Counted from the stretch's first letter, positions 1 to 6,774 are shown. The stretch: 10,605 nt of DNA from Natrinema soli (GCF_028618695.1 NZ_JAQIVI010000422.1:1-10605); one strand, 5' to 3'. Notes: a model not told the origin generated them from the letters alone. Numbers and translations are program-made.

Positions 1-246
1 GGCCTCTCGCCGCTCATCCGGGCGATCCCGCCGGAGCTCGAGGGGATCGGCGCGCGGCTGACCGGGACGGCCGTGGGATTCATCTTCGCCGTCGGCGAGA
101 TCGGCGGCTTCCTCGGCCCGGTGCTCGTCGGGACGCTGCACGACCTCACCGGCTCGTACGCGCCGGGACTGGGAATCCTCGCGACCGGTGGGCTCGTCGT
201 AGCGGTCGCTGGCGGCGTGTTGCGGTTCCGATACGGGGATTCCTGA
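1..246 (+). CDS. MFS transporter, C-terminal end (partial)
   Basis: The reading frame is open from the first base and ends at TGA 244-246, giving the last 81 residues of a protein whose start lies outside the window. The visible part shows a small-residue-rich helix (TGTAVGFIFAVGEIGGFLGP), a short loop with a D-LTGSYAPG turn, and a final hydrophobic helix (LGILATGGLVVAVAGGVL) followed by a short basic/acidic tail. This matches the last two transmembrane helices (TM11-TM12) of major facilitator superfamily permeases, where a GxxGPxxxGxLxDxTGSY pattern is common. The substrate cannot be told from this fragment. Family call is from recognised pattern, not from a search. Confidence 0.75.
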   Translation, partial: GLSPLIRAIPPELEGIGARLTGTAVGFIFAVGEIGGFLGPVLVGTLHDLTGSYAPGLGILATGGLVVAVAGGVLRFRYGDS

Positions 247-337
247 CGGACACTCGGTGGAGTCGTGAAAGACGCGCTCGAGCCGACGGCGGACTCACGC
301 GTCACGCCTTTGACCGTCCGCGGAGTTACGGCTGACC

Positions 338-1798
338 ATGTGGCAGGGTGACGGCTACTGGCTCGTCCGGTTCGTCTTCCAGCGGGGCCTCGCGCTGCTG
401 TACCTGCTCGCGTTTCTCGTCGCTGCGCGTCAGTTTCGACCGCTGGCGGGCGAGGATGGGTTGTTGCCGCTCGAGCGGTACGTCAACGGTGTCTCGTTCT
501 GGGACCGGCCGAGCCTCTTCTATCTCGTGCCGAGCGACCGTGCGATCGCCATCGCGGCCTGGACCGGCGTGGTGCTCTCGGCGCTGACGCTCGTGGGAGT
601 GCCGTACTGGCTCCCCGCGGGATTCGCGACGCCGATTTCGATGGCCCTGTGGGCCGCGCTGTGGGCGCTCTATCTGTCGTTCGTGAACGCGGGCCAGACG
701 TTCTACGGCTACGGCTGGGAGTCGATGCTCTGCGAGACCGGGTTTCTCGCGATCTTTCTGGGGGCGGGATCGGTCGCACCGCCGTTCGTCGTGATCCTGC
801 TCCTGCAGTGGGTGCTGTTTCGCAACATGTTCGGTGCCGGGCTGATCAAGCTCCGCGGCGACGACTGCTGGCGCGATCTGACCGCGATGGACTACCACTA
901 CGAGACGCAGCCGATCCCGAACCCCGTGAGCTGGTTCGCCCACCACCTCCCGGATCGATTCCACCGGATTGAGACGTTCGGAAACCACGTCCTCGAGTTG
1001 CTGGTCCCGTTTTGTTACTTCGCGCCACAGCCCCTGTCGGCGCTGGCCGGGCTGGCGACGATCGGCTTTCAGGGCTGGCTGCTGGTCACCGGTAACTTCG
1101 CCTGGCTGAACGCGCTCACGATCGTGCTGGCGATTCCGACGTTCAGCGACGGCGTGCTCGCAGCCGCGCTCCCGATTTCCGCGCCCGCGACCGCGCCGAC
1201 GCCGCTCTACCTCGAGGTCCTCGCGGCCCTCCTGGCCGCGGTCGTGATCGTCCTGAGCGTCCAACCGGTGCGAAACATGCTGTCCGAGAGCCAGCTCATG
1301 AACACCTCGTTCGATCCGCTTAATCTCGTCAACACCTACGGCGCGTTCGGCTCGATAACGCGGGACCGCTACGAGGTCGTCGTCGAGGGGACCGCCGACG
1401 AGGACCTCACACCGGAGACGGAGTGGCGGTCCTACCGGTTCAAAGGGAAGCCGACGGACCCCGAGCGCCGGCCGCCGCAGGTCGCACCCTACCACCTCCG
1501 ACTCGACTGGCAGCTGTGGTTCGCCGCCATGTCGCCGACACCGCGCCGGAGTCCGTGGTTCCCGCGATTCCTCGGGAAACTGCTCGAGGCCGACGCGGAG
1601 ACGCTCGCGCTGCTCGCCGAAGATCCGTTCGACGGGGAGTCGCCAACACACGTCCGTGCGGTCCGGTACCGCTACCGGTACACCACGCCCGAGGAGCGGA
1701 GCGAAAGCGGCCGCTGGTGGTCACGCGAGCGCGTCGGGACGTACGTCCAGCCGGTCTCGCTCGAGGAATTGCGGGGACGCCGGCGGCGATTTGGGTGA
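338..1798 (+). CDS. Lipase maturation factor (LMF1)-like integral membrane protein
   Basis: A 486-residue polytopic membrane protein. Hydrophobic segments lie near residues 10-30, 68-88, 98-117, 134-160, 218-250, 256-276 and 290-308. The family's hallmark blocks are clear: FRNMFGAGLIKLRGDDCWRD at 161-180, followed by the ETQPIPNP block and SWFAHHLP (189-205); NTYGAFGSITRDRYEVVVEG at 332-351; and, after WRSYRFKGKP, the PP-VAPYHLRLDWQLWFAAM block at 379-398. In vertebrates LMF1 is an ER membrane protein needed for folding of secreted dimeric lipases; the role of archaeal relatives is not established, so assistance to folding of an exported protein is inference. Length is usual for prokaryotic members. 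The start ATG opens directly into the first conserved segment. It converges on a DCC/DUF393 thiol-disulfide gene with a gap of 27 bases. A long antisense frame is a GC-driven shadow. Confidence 0.9.
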   Translation: MWQGDGYWLVRFVFQRGLALLYLLAFLVAARQFRPLAGEDGLLPLERYVNGVSFWDRPSLFYLVPSDRAIAIAAWTGVVLSALTLVGVPYWLPAGFATPISMALWAALWALYLSFVNAGQTFYGYGWESMLCETGFLAIFLGAGSVAPPFVVILLLQWVLFRNMFGAGLIKLRGDDCWRDLTAMDYHYETQPIPNPVSWFAHHLPDRFHRIETFGNHVLELLVPFCYFAPQPLSALAGLATIGFQGWLLVTGNFAWLNALTIVLAIPTFSDGVLAAALPISAPATAPTPLYLEVLAALLAAVVIVLSVQPVRNMLSESQLMNTSFDPLNLVNTYGAFGSITRDRYEVVVEGTADEDLTPETEWRSYRFKGKPTDPERRPPQVAPYHLRLDWQLWFAAMSPTPRRSPWFPRFLGKLLEADAETLALLAEDPFDGESPTHVRAVRYRYRYTTPEERSESGRWWSRERVGTYVQPVSLEELRGRRRRFG

Positions 1799-1825
1799 CT
1801 CGGCGGCTCGTATTTGGGACGCAGT

Positions 1826-2218
1826 TCAGCCGTCGTCGGATCCCCGGCGCGCCGGCGGCGTCTTCGAGAGATACCGGCCCCAGCGGTCGCGGTTGTCCGA
1901 GACCCACCGGTAGCCGCGCTCGCGGAACCGTTCGTAGTCCTCGAACTGCCGGAGGAATTCGACGACGTCGTCGACGGGACCGCCGACGTCGGTGCGGGTG
2001 AGCGCCTCCTCGATCGACGCCCCGCAGGAGTACACCTCGTCGTCGGTCACCAGATGCGAGCAGTCCTCGTAGTCGTCGGGCAGTCGCGCACGTAGCTCGT
2101 CGGTGAGATCGCTGAAGCCGACGATGCGGAGGGCCGTCCGCTCGTCGAAGTAGTCGGCCCACCAGGTACAGAAGCCGCAGTCGTCGTCGTAGACGAGCGT
2201 CGCCTCGCTCTCGCTCAT
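1826..2218 (-). CDS. DCC (DUF393) family thiol-disulfide oxidoreductase-like protein
   Basis: A 130-residue protein that opens with the DCC family signature: beta strand ATLVYDDDCGFC (residues 6-17), with the CxxC pair C14/C17 preceded by acidic residues (canonical form YDGDCGFC). The middle contains SHLVTDDEVYSCGASIEEAL (54-73), the second conserved block, with additional cysteines C53 and C65; the C-terminal YRWVSDNRDRWGRYL (103-117) matches the usual last helix. The fold is thioredoxin-like and thiol-disulfide exchange is the expected chemistry, but substrates are unknown for most members. No signal peptide, so probably cytoplasmic. DCC domains are, to my knowledge, often next to or fused with HTTM/LMF-like membrane proteins, and here the convergent neighbour is LMF-like. 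A TATA-like element lies about 25 bases upstream of the ATG, fitting a leaderless mRNA. Confidence 0.9.
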   Translation of the reverse strand: MSESEATLVYDDDCGFCTWWADYFDERTALRIVGFSDLTDELRARLPDDYEDCSHLVTDDEVYSCGASIEEALTRTDVGGPVDDVVEFLRQFEDYERFRERGYRWVSDNRDRWGRYLSKTPPARRGSDDG

Positions 2219-2304
2219 AGAGGGACGTGGGGCCCCGAGCTACTAACGCTTGTTCTCGGTCTCGAGCACCGGGATACTTGGATCGGGACGGCGAAACGAC
2301 ACCC
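2219..2304. promoter_or_regulatory. Divergent promoter region between DCC gene and small membrane protein gene
   Basis: The 86 bases separate two divergent start codons. For the minus-strand gene a box A-like TTAGTAG sits at about 2241-2247, some 25 bases from its ATG. For the plus-strand gene GATACTT lies at about 2271-2277, some 30 bases before its ATG. Both spacings suit haloarchaeal leaderless transcripts. A GGGGCCCC palindrome lies at 2231-2238. Assignment is by spacing and base composition only. Confidence 0.35.
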
Positions 2305-2499
2305 ATGGAGCGGTTCGTTCGGCTAATCGTCGCCGGCGGCGTCGTCCTCGTCGGCGCGTGCTGGCTCGTCGCGGTCGTCGACGCGTGGTCGGTGGCGTGG
2401 ATCGGTGGAATCATCCTCGCCCTCCTCGGGACGGCGGCCGTCTTCGCCGGGATCGCGAGTGAACTCGAGCCGGGCGCGTTCGCAGTCGAAGCGGAGTGA
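2305..2499 (+). CDS. Small two-helix membrane protein
   Basis: A 64-residue protein with a short basic N-terminus (MERFVR), a hydrophobic helix at about 5-26, a tight turn with D27/W28, a second hydrophobic helix at about 32-51, and an acidic tail (ASELEPGAFAVEAE). The topology is probably a hairpin of two transmembrane helices with both ends on the same side. The frame is open further upstream (to 2227), but the ATG at 2305 fits a promoter element about 30 bases upstream and removes a low-complexity Arg/Ser stretch. Function unknown; haloarchaea have many such small unclassified membrane proteins. It is divergent from the DCC gene and ends 57 bases before the nuclease-like gene. Confidence 0.7.
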   Translation: MERFVRLIVAGGVVLVGACWLVAVVDAWSVAWIGGIILALLGTAAVFAGIASELEPGAFAVEAE

Positions 2500-2556
2500 G
2501 CCGGTTCGTCGCCCCGTCGCCAGAACATTATTGGGACAGCTGGCCAATGGGGACCC

Positions 2557-3807
2557 ATGAGTAGCGCGGCGGGACCACTCTCGGAACCGCAGGTGCTGGC
2601 CCACGCGAAGCGGCGGCTCTTTCCGGCGGACGACGAGTCGACCGCCTACGCGGTGGCCGACACCCAGTTCTCGAAAGCCGAGTGGCTTCCGGGGCACCCC
2701 GTCGATCCGACAATTCGCGACGCTCTGGCACCGTTTAACCACGTCCGGATCGGCGGCGGCTATCCCGATCTCGTCGGGGTTCGGACCCTCGAGTCCGACC
2801 TGCTGGCCGTCGAGCGCCTCGGCGACGAACCGCCGCTGATCGCCATCGAAGCGAAGGGGGAGACGAGCGGCGGCGTCGACACGCAGCTCGGAATCGTGCA
2901 GGCCTACGATCGGCTCCACGAGGCGAACGCGGCCTACCTCGCCGCGCCGGCGGCCGCGATCTCCGAGACCGATCGAACGCTCGCGCGAGAGCTGAACGTC
3001 GGCGTTCTCGGCGTCGATTCCGCGGGGACGGTCGACGCGCTCGAGGTGCCCCGCGTCGTCGGCAATCGGACGACGAGCGAGGCGACGGCGCTGCGATTCC
3101 AGGCGAGCGCGCAGGGGGTTGCGAACGCGTCGTTCGGACTGAACCACCCGAAGAACTACCTCGGCTATCCGCTCGCCCACTACGCGGCGGGAGACACCGC
3201 GGCGCTGTTGTCGGAGTACGATGTCGTGAGCGCCGTGAAAAGCGCCAGACAGGGTGCCGCGTTCCTGGGGTTGATCGAGGACGGCGTCAGTGTCGAGGGC
3301 ATCGAACTGACATCGCTCGGCGAGGAAGTCGTTCGATTCGCCACGGCCCGCTGTGGCTCCGTAGAGGCGGCGCTCGCGGAGTTCGAGGACTGGTTCCGAT
3401 CCCGGAAACGATTCGTCGATCTCGCGCCCGCGTGGGGCCGGCTGGCCCGGCGGGTGCTCTTCGCCTATCCCGCGACCGAACTGCTGGTCACGGAGTTACA
3501 GACCATGTACGAGGACGGAATCACGGAGCCGTCGCTGGTGGACGCGGTCACCTATCTGCACGAGCTCCATCCGTCGTTCACCGTCGAACTGTTCATTCGG
3601 GGTGACGACGGCGTCCGAAGCCGGGTACTGACCGAGGACGGCGAGCTTCGGCGCTCGGCGCTCGAGGACGGCTCGGTCTACCACTCGCCGACGGTGTTCC
3701 AGCTGAAGGCGATGCTGTACCACACCGGGATCCTCACCGAACGGGGAGCGGAACCGCACCGGCTCGAGCCGCTCGAGGACGTCTGGGCGCTTCGGGAACC
3801 CGTCTGA
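2557..3807 (+). CDS. PD-(D/E)XK nuclease-like protein with winged-helix-like C-terminal half
   Basis: A 416-residue soluble protein. Residues about 60-135 look like a restriction-endonuclease core: [10 protein letters not shown] (67-75) with candidate metal ligand D71, a hydrophobic strand [10 protein letters not shown] (92-101) giving the E98-x-K100 half-motif, then a helix with Q110, Q115 and Y117 ([11 protein letters not shown]), and a strand AAYLAAP. This is the arrangement D...ExK...Q in PD-(D/E)XK enzymes. Residues about 225-270 ([27 protein letters not shown]) and 375-395 ([17 protein letters not shown]) look like winged-helix modules, similar in style to the C-terminal domains of haloarchaeal AAA/Orc-associated proteins. 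I do not recognise a named family. A DNA-targeting role (repair, restriction-like or defence) is inference; no methyltransferase or helicase neighbour supports a classical restriction system. The ATG start precedes the first helix; TGA is at 3805. Confidence 0.8.
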   Translation: MSSAAGPLSEPQVLAHAKRRLFPADDESTAYAVADTQFSKAEWLPGHPVDPTIRDALAPFNHVRIGGGYPDLVGVRTLESDLLAVERLGDEPPLIAIEAKGETSGGVDTQLGIVQAYDRLHEANAAYLAAPAAAISETDRTLARELNVGVLGVDSAGTVDALEVPRVVGNRTTSEATALRFQASAQGVANASFGLNHPKNYLGYPLAHYAAGDTAALLSEYDVVSAVKSARQGAAFLGLIEDGVSVEGIELTSLGEEVVRFATARCGSVEAALAEFEDWFRSRKRFVDLAPAWGRLARRVLFAYPATELLVTELQTMYEDGITEPSLVDAVTYLHELHPSFTVELFIRGDDGVRSRVLTEDGELRRSALEDGSVYHSPTVFQLKAMLYHTGILTERGAEPHRLEPLEDVWALREPV

Positions 3808-3823
3808 TTTGGTTTGTTTTGGG
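3808..3823 (+). terminator. T-rich terminator after nuclease-like gene
   Basis: Directly behind the stop codon lies TTTGGTTTGTTTTGGG, a run of T tracts broken by G, in otherwise GC-rich DNA. T-rich stretches without a strong hairpin are the usual archaeal termination signal. It also separates this gene from the dehydratase gene 64 bases further on. Confidence 0.45.
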
Positions 3824-3886
3824 CTCCTCGAGACAGCACGGGCTTCCGCCCAAATCTTCACGTCGTTCCCGGTCGTCGTATCGTCC

Positions 3887-4252
3887 ATGTCCGAACCAGC
3901 ACTCGCCGACCAGGAGTGCGAGGCCTGTACGAGCGAGGACGAACCCCTCGAGTCCGACGAGTACGCCGACTATCTCGCGGAGATTCGCGACGACGTCTGG
4001 GACGTCGTCGACGACCACCACCTCGAGGGAACGTACGCGTTCGAGGACTTCCGGGACGCCCTCGAGTTCACGTACGAAGTGGGCGAGTTGGCGGAGGAGG
4101 AGTGGCACCATCCGGATATCCAGCTCGAGTGGGGCGAGGTGACGATCGAGATGTGGACGCACAAGATCGACGGCCTCCACAAGACCGATTTCGTGATGGC
4201 CGCTCGGATGGACCGCATCTACGCGGAGTACGAACCCGACGAAGACGCGTAG
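3887..4252 (+). CDS. Pterin-4a-carbinolamine dehydratase (4a-hydroxytetrahydrobiopterin dehydratase)
   Basis: A 121-residue protein of the PCD/DCoH family, which dehydrates 4a-hydroxytetrahydropterin to the quinonoid dihydropterin after pterin-dependent hydroxylation. The active-site pattern is present: EEWHHPDI at 71-78 (H74, H75, P76), a strand VTIEMWTH with H92, then [10 protein letters not shown] with D101, matching the three histidines and the aspartate of characterised enzymes. The preceding helix [20 protein letters not shown] is the usual dimerisation helix. Start: the frame is open back to 3809, but ATG 3887 gives a normal length and removes a poor non-acidic stretch. The N-terminus carries a C11-x2-C14 pair. 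In archaea, relatives have been linked to molybdopterin metabolism as well as to aromatic amino acid hydroxylation; no neighbouring gene decides between these here. It stands alone, with a T-rich stretch before it. Confidence 0.92.
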   Translation: MSEPALADQECEACTSEDEPLESDEYADYLAEIRDDVWDVVDDHHLEGTYAFEDFRDALEFTYEVGELAEEEWHHPDIQLEWGEVTIEMWTHKIDGLHKTDFVMAARMDRIYAEYEPDEDA

Positions 4253-4294
4253 CGCTGGCGATCCGACCACAGACACACTACTGTTGCATGTGAA

Positions 4295-4335
4295 GCGGCT
4301 CTCTTCAGAGGGGGAGAGACCCTCCGCGGTTTTAT
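4295..4335 (+). terminator. Possible hairpin terminator downstream of the dehydratase gene
   Basis: GCGG (4295-4298) followed by CTCTC (4299-4303) can pair with GAGAG (4314-4318) and, after a short bulge, CCGC (4324-4327). A GGTTTTATC tract follows. This lies 43 bases behind the TAG of the dehydratase gene. The stem is imperfect, so the call is tentative. Confidence 0.3.
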
Positions 4336-4680
4336 CTGACGCAGAAGACGGCTTGAGAGAAGACGGGGCACGACTCGATCGGTTGCGGCTCGATACGATG
4401 CATTGGTGAACTCGACGGACCAATCGGCAAAAGCTTCGACCGAACCATGCCGTATACTGCGACTGGACTTCCAACAGTGGTGTGACTACCGATAGCAGTC
4501 CACGACTGGAGCTGTGAATAACCGACGGAGAGCACGATGGTGCTTATACAACGATCCGTCTACCTCGCGCTCGGGGTTGAGATATGAAATGGTTTTCGAG
4601 GACAATAATCAGTATCAGTAGATAGTAGTACGCTTTCTTTATGTAGAAATACTCGTGCAATTCGCAGCAAGTATAGACGA
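4336..4680. other. Intergenic stretch without a recognised gene
   Basis: Composition drops from GC-rich to mixed and then AT-rich (about 4580-4680 contains runs such as ATAATCAGTATCAGTAGATAG). Short frames exist on both strands (for example minus 4332-4535, 67 codons) but none shows the acidic haloarchaeal composition, a convincing promoter or a family motif. The change in composition marks the left edge of an accessory, probably inserted, region. Confidence 0.5.
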
Positions 4681-4709
4681 AGGAGTTACCGCTGCCAGCA
4701 TCCGCGAGC

Positions 4710-4910
4710 GAAGCGAGCGGTTTGCGACGAGAGAGCATCGCTCTCTCGGCATCACGAAAGCGCGCTGAGCGCCTTTCGAACGACACCACCGGAGCGGGCG
4801 AAGCCCGCGAAGGCGGCCTTTGTAGCGTAGATTTTTGCGCCAGCGCGGGTCCTCCGGTCCCGCGGGCCATGCGAACGGGCGCTACGCACCCGTGAACAGA
4901 CGAGATGTTC
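4710..4910. repeat. Cluster of five to six short hairpins
   Basis: Within 200 bases there are several compact inverted repeats: CGAGAGAGC/GCTCTCTCG (4728-4748, loop ATC); CGAAAG...CTTTCG enclosing GCGC-TGA-GCGC (4755-4778); GCGGGC-GAA-GCCCGC (4794-4808); CGCGGG...CCCGCG with inner CC-TCC-GG (4844-4864); ACGGG...CCCGT (4875-4893); and GAACA...TGTTC (4894-4910). A direct duplication GCGAGCG-AA-GCGAGCG at 4704-4719 precedes them. I remember similar strings of hairpins as dispersed non-coding sequence in haloarchaeal genomes, but cannot verify that here. The minus-strand frame through it (4544-4870) is Arg/Ser/Ala-rich and then changes to an unrelated AT-coded stretch, so I do not call it a gene. 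Confidence 0.55.
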
Positions 4911-5055
4911 CGAACGAAGTGGGGAATCCCGAGGCGGAAAAAAGGTATGTAGGCCGTTCTACTTACTAATTAATTCACTCGCTGTCCACTGTCGGGGGGC
5001 GCTCTGCCTGTATGTTTGAATCTATTTCCTCGCAGCAGCTTTGAATATCCACTCG

Positions 5056-5331
5056 TCATCGGCTGCCCTCCGCACTGTCCACGTCCTCTGCCTCGAGTCG
5101 TCTATAGACCTCGATCGTCTCCTCAAGGTTACGGATCGCCGGACCAAGTGTGAGCGGCTGGATCAGTTGGCGGTTGAGAATCCGAACGTCAGAGAGGACT
5201 TCCTCGAGACGGACTGGAATCGAGTCAGCAATCAGTTCTGATGGGAACTGCCGACTGTATCCCGTCTCTCCAATGATAGATATAGGATCGTCTAACCATA
5301 ACAGTGGTTTTATTCGACCAAGATGGGATAA
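5056..5331 (-). pseudogene. 5'-truncated remnant of an unrecognised gene
   Basis: On the minus strand a frame is open for 91 codons ending at TGA (5058-5056), and its translation looks like true protein: ...IKPLLWLDDPISIIGETGY, then SELIADSIPVRLEEVLSDVR, then LNRQLIQPLTLGPAIRNLEE, ending in an acidic tail EAEDVDSAEGSR. It has amphipathic helices and Leu-Glu words (CTCGAG, CTCGAG) typical of haloarchaeal genes. There is no ATG, GTG or TTG in the frame before the conserved-looking part, and an in-frame stop lies just upstream, so the 5' end seems to have been lost. The promoter and start of the carbonic anhydrase gene lie immediately beyond the break, consistent with an insertion having cut this gene. 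I do not recognise the family; short intact genes using a non-standard start are the alternative. Confidence 0.4.
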
Positions 5332-5360
5332 TCAAAAGATTAAACAGATGAGTAAACGCA

Positions 5361-5400
5361 CATTTTAAGTTTTGATAGATCATCTATAAAAACCTGATCA
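5361..5400 (+). promoter_or_regulatory. Promoter of the carbonic anhydrase gene (two box A-like elements)
   Basis: CATTTTAAG at 5361-5369 lies 30-40 bases before ATG 5401, the right distance for box A of a nearly leaderless transcript. A second, better TATA match (TATAAA, 5385-5390) lies only 10 bases before the ATG; transcription from it would start inside the coding region. The whole 60 bases before the gene are AT-rich, unlike the rest of the window. Confidence 0.4.
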
Positions 5401-6303
5401 ATGCCCGATAGCTCAGAAACGGACGTTGACCTGCGGCACACCGGAGAAACAGACGAAAGAGAGACCACCCGACGGAGATTCGTTCAATCGGGGGCGATCG
5501 GTCTCGCGATGCTAGGAGTCTGGGACGTCTCCGGGGTAGCAGATGCTAAAACTACTCAACGAGCCAGTATGAACACTGCCCTCCACAGACCTGTAAATAA
5601 ACACTCTTTCAGCAATGGTCTCACTGGTCTGCTGCAGCGAAACCAAGTGTGGACAAACGCATTACCGGACGGCTATTTCAGCGATGTCCAAAACAGTCAA
5701 GCACCCTCTGTGACCACTGTCTGTTGCTCTGATTCACGAGTCTCCCAAGAAGGCATGTTTCTTGGTGCTCTTGAGGCGGGTTTCTTGTTTAAACCGAGCA
5801 ATATAGGAAATAAAGCAATCAGTATAGTAGAGGGCGAACGAGTTGTAGACGGTGATTTTCTTTACGGACTCGAAAAGGCGGATTCCGAAAACGGAGTTGT
5901 TGTCGGGCATACTGACTGCGGTGCGATTACTGCTGCCTATGAGATTGCAACTGGAAAACAGCTCAATGAATCACCTGGAATCAGACAAGAACTGGAAGTA
6001 CTTGTAGATATTGTCGATGAGGGGCTCAAATCAGACCGTGTTGATACAGAGACGAAGGATCTTAAAGTCATCAATCAACTCGTCGAATACAATGTTCATC
6101 GACAGATTCGATTCCTTCTCGACAGTGATGCAGTATCTGAAGAGCGGAATCTCTATGGGTTCGTCTACGATTTCCAAGGGGCGTACGAAGGTATGCGAGG
6201 ACGAACCTATTTGGTCAATATCGACGGTGAAACCGACCAGTGTCAACTCAAGCAACAAGTTCCGAATCGGTATAAGGAGTTTGTTCAGAGTATACTTCAC
6301 TAA
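5401..6303 (+). CDS. Beta-carbonic anhydrase with Tat signal peptide (exported)
   Basis: A 300-residue zinc enzyme interconverting CO2 and bicarbonate. The beta-class active site is clear: C109-S-D111-S-R113 (CxDSR, zinc ligand plus Asp/Arg dyad) and H170-T-D-C173 (HxxC ligands) in GVVVGHTDCGAITAAY. The downstream helix QLVEYNVHRQIRFLL and strand GFVYDFQG match the family core. The segment usually reading RxAGN is KPSNIGN here (131-137), a deviation at the dimer/active-site edge. The N-terminus holds a twin-arginine signal: TTRRRFVQ (22-29), hydrophobic GAIGLAMLGV, and a likely cleavage after VADA (49); there is no lipobox, so a soluble extracellular enzyme is expected. Base composition and codon use are much more AT-rich than in the flanking genes, suggesting recent acquisition. 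It stands alone, with its own AT-rich promoter. Enzyme class is firm; export is a good prediction. Confidence 0.93.
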   Translation: MPDSSETDVDLRHTGETDERETTRRRFVQSGAIGLAMLGVWDVSGVADAKTTQRASMNTALHRPVNKHSFSNGLTGLLQRNQVWTNALPDGYFSDVQNSQAPSVTTVCCSDSRVSQEGMFLGALEAGFLFKPSNIGNKAISIVEGERVVDGDFLYGLEKADSENGVVVGHTDCGAITAAYEIATGKQLNESPGIRQELEVLVDIVDEGLKSDRVDTETKDLKVINQLVEYNVHRQIRFLLDSDAVSEERNLYGFVYDFQGAYEGMRGRTYLVNIDGETDQCQLKQQVPNRYKEFVQSILH

Positions 6304-6774
6304 GTGAAAACCATAGATAACGGATCTTTAAGTGGCAAGGCATGGGTTTACTCTATCCAAACCAGTCATCAGTGCCACGGTGTGGACGGTGTGAAGACGC
6401 AGTGTCACGGTTAAAAGTTCATAATATTGTCTTATTCCGTGATTCGTCACTGTCTAGTTCTGCACCTTCTCGACTGGCAGTAGGGAGAACTGGGTTTCTC
6501 GAGTCGTCGATAGCACTGAAAAGCTACGTCGGGGAAGGGATAACCGACGTAGCTAAATCCTCCTCTGCAGGGGGTTGAATATAATGTCTACGTGCCCCTG
6601 CATAGAGACCAGATCACTGTGTCACAATAATCCCCTATGCGCGAGCGTGAGCGCCAGCGCGAGACCGAAGACGGCTGAGATCCTGGGTGTTCGAGGCCGA
6701 GTCCGGAATATCGTCGCCGTACTCGCTCAGCAATTGGGTCGACACAGTCGGCGGCCGGCGGTATCGATAGCTGC
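6304..6774. other. Intergenic stretch without a recognised gene
   Basis: About 470 bases between the carbonic anhydrase and the end of the lipoprotein gene. It contains the perfect inverted repeat at 6522-6554, a weaker six-base inverted pair TCACGG (6404-6409)/CCGTGA, and frames such as plus 6342-6578 (78 codons) with no family motif and non-acidic composition. Composition returns to GC-rich at about 6635. I see no supported gene. Confidence 0.5.
6522..6554. repeat. Perfect 11-bp inverted repeat with 11-base loop
   Basis: AGCTACGTCGG (6522-6532) and CCGACGTAGCT (6544-6554) are exact reverse complements around the loop GGAAGGGATAA. Directly behind it AATCCTCC-TCTGCA-GGGGGTT (about 6555-6577) can form a second, weaker stem with a wobble pair. 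Such paired stems behind a gene occur at the right ends of haloarchaeal IS200/IS605-type (TnpB) elements and in terminators. No transposase frame is visible next to it, so the identity is open. Confidence 0.6.

Noticed and set aside
326..1651. 441-codon minus-strand frame opposite the LMF-like gene
   Set aside because: Its product is Arg/Glu/Gln-rich low-complexity sequence without motifs and is the antisense shadow of a well-recognised gene in GC-rich DNA.
1440..3180. Long minus-strand frames (1440-2558 and 2323-3180)
   Set aside because: They run across several genes on both strands, are Arg-rich and lack motifs; they reflect GC-driven absence of stop codons.
4332..4535. 67-codon minus-strand frame and overlapping plus-strand frames in the gap after the dehydratase gene
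   Set aside because: All frames are short, none is clearly better than its antisense partner, and I recognise no domain.
4544..4870. 108-codon minus-strand frame through the hairpin cluster
   Set aside because: The first half is translated hairpins (Arg/Ser/Ala), the second half AT-coded and unrelated in composition; no promoter or domain.
6342..6578. 78-codon plus-strand frame with a CxxC, ending in the inverted repeat
   Set aside because: Considered as the C-terminal end of a TnpB-like transposase, but the zinc-ribbon spacing and conserved residues are not there, and the last part is simply the translated stem-loop.
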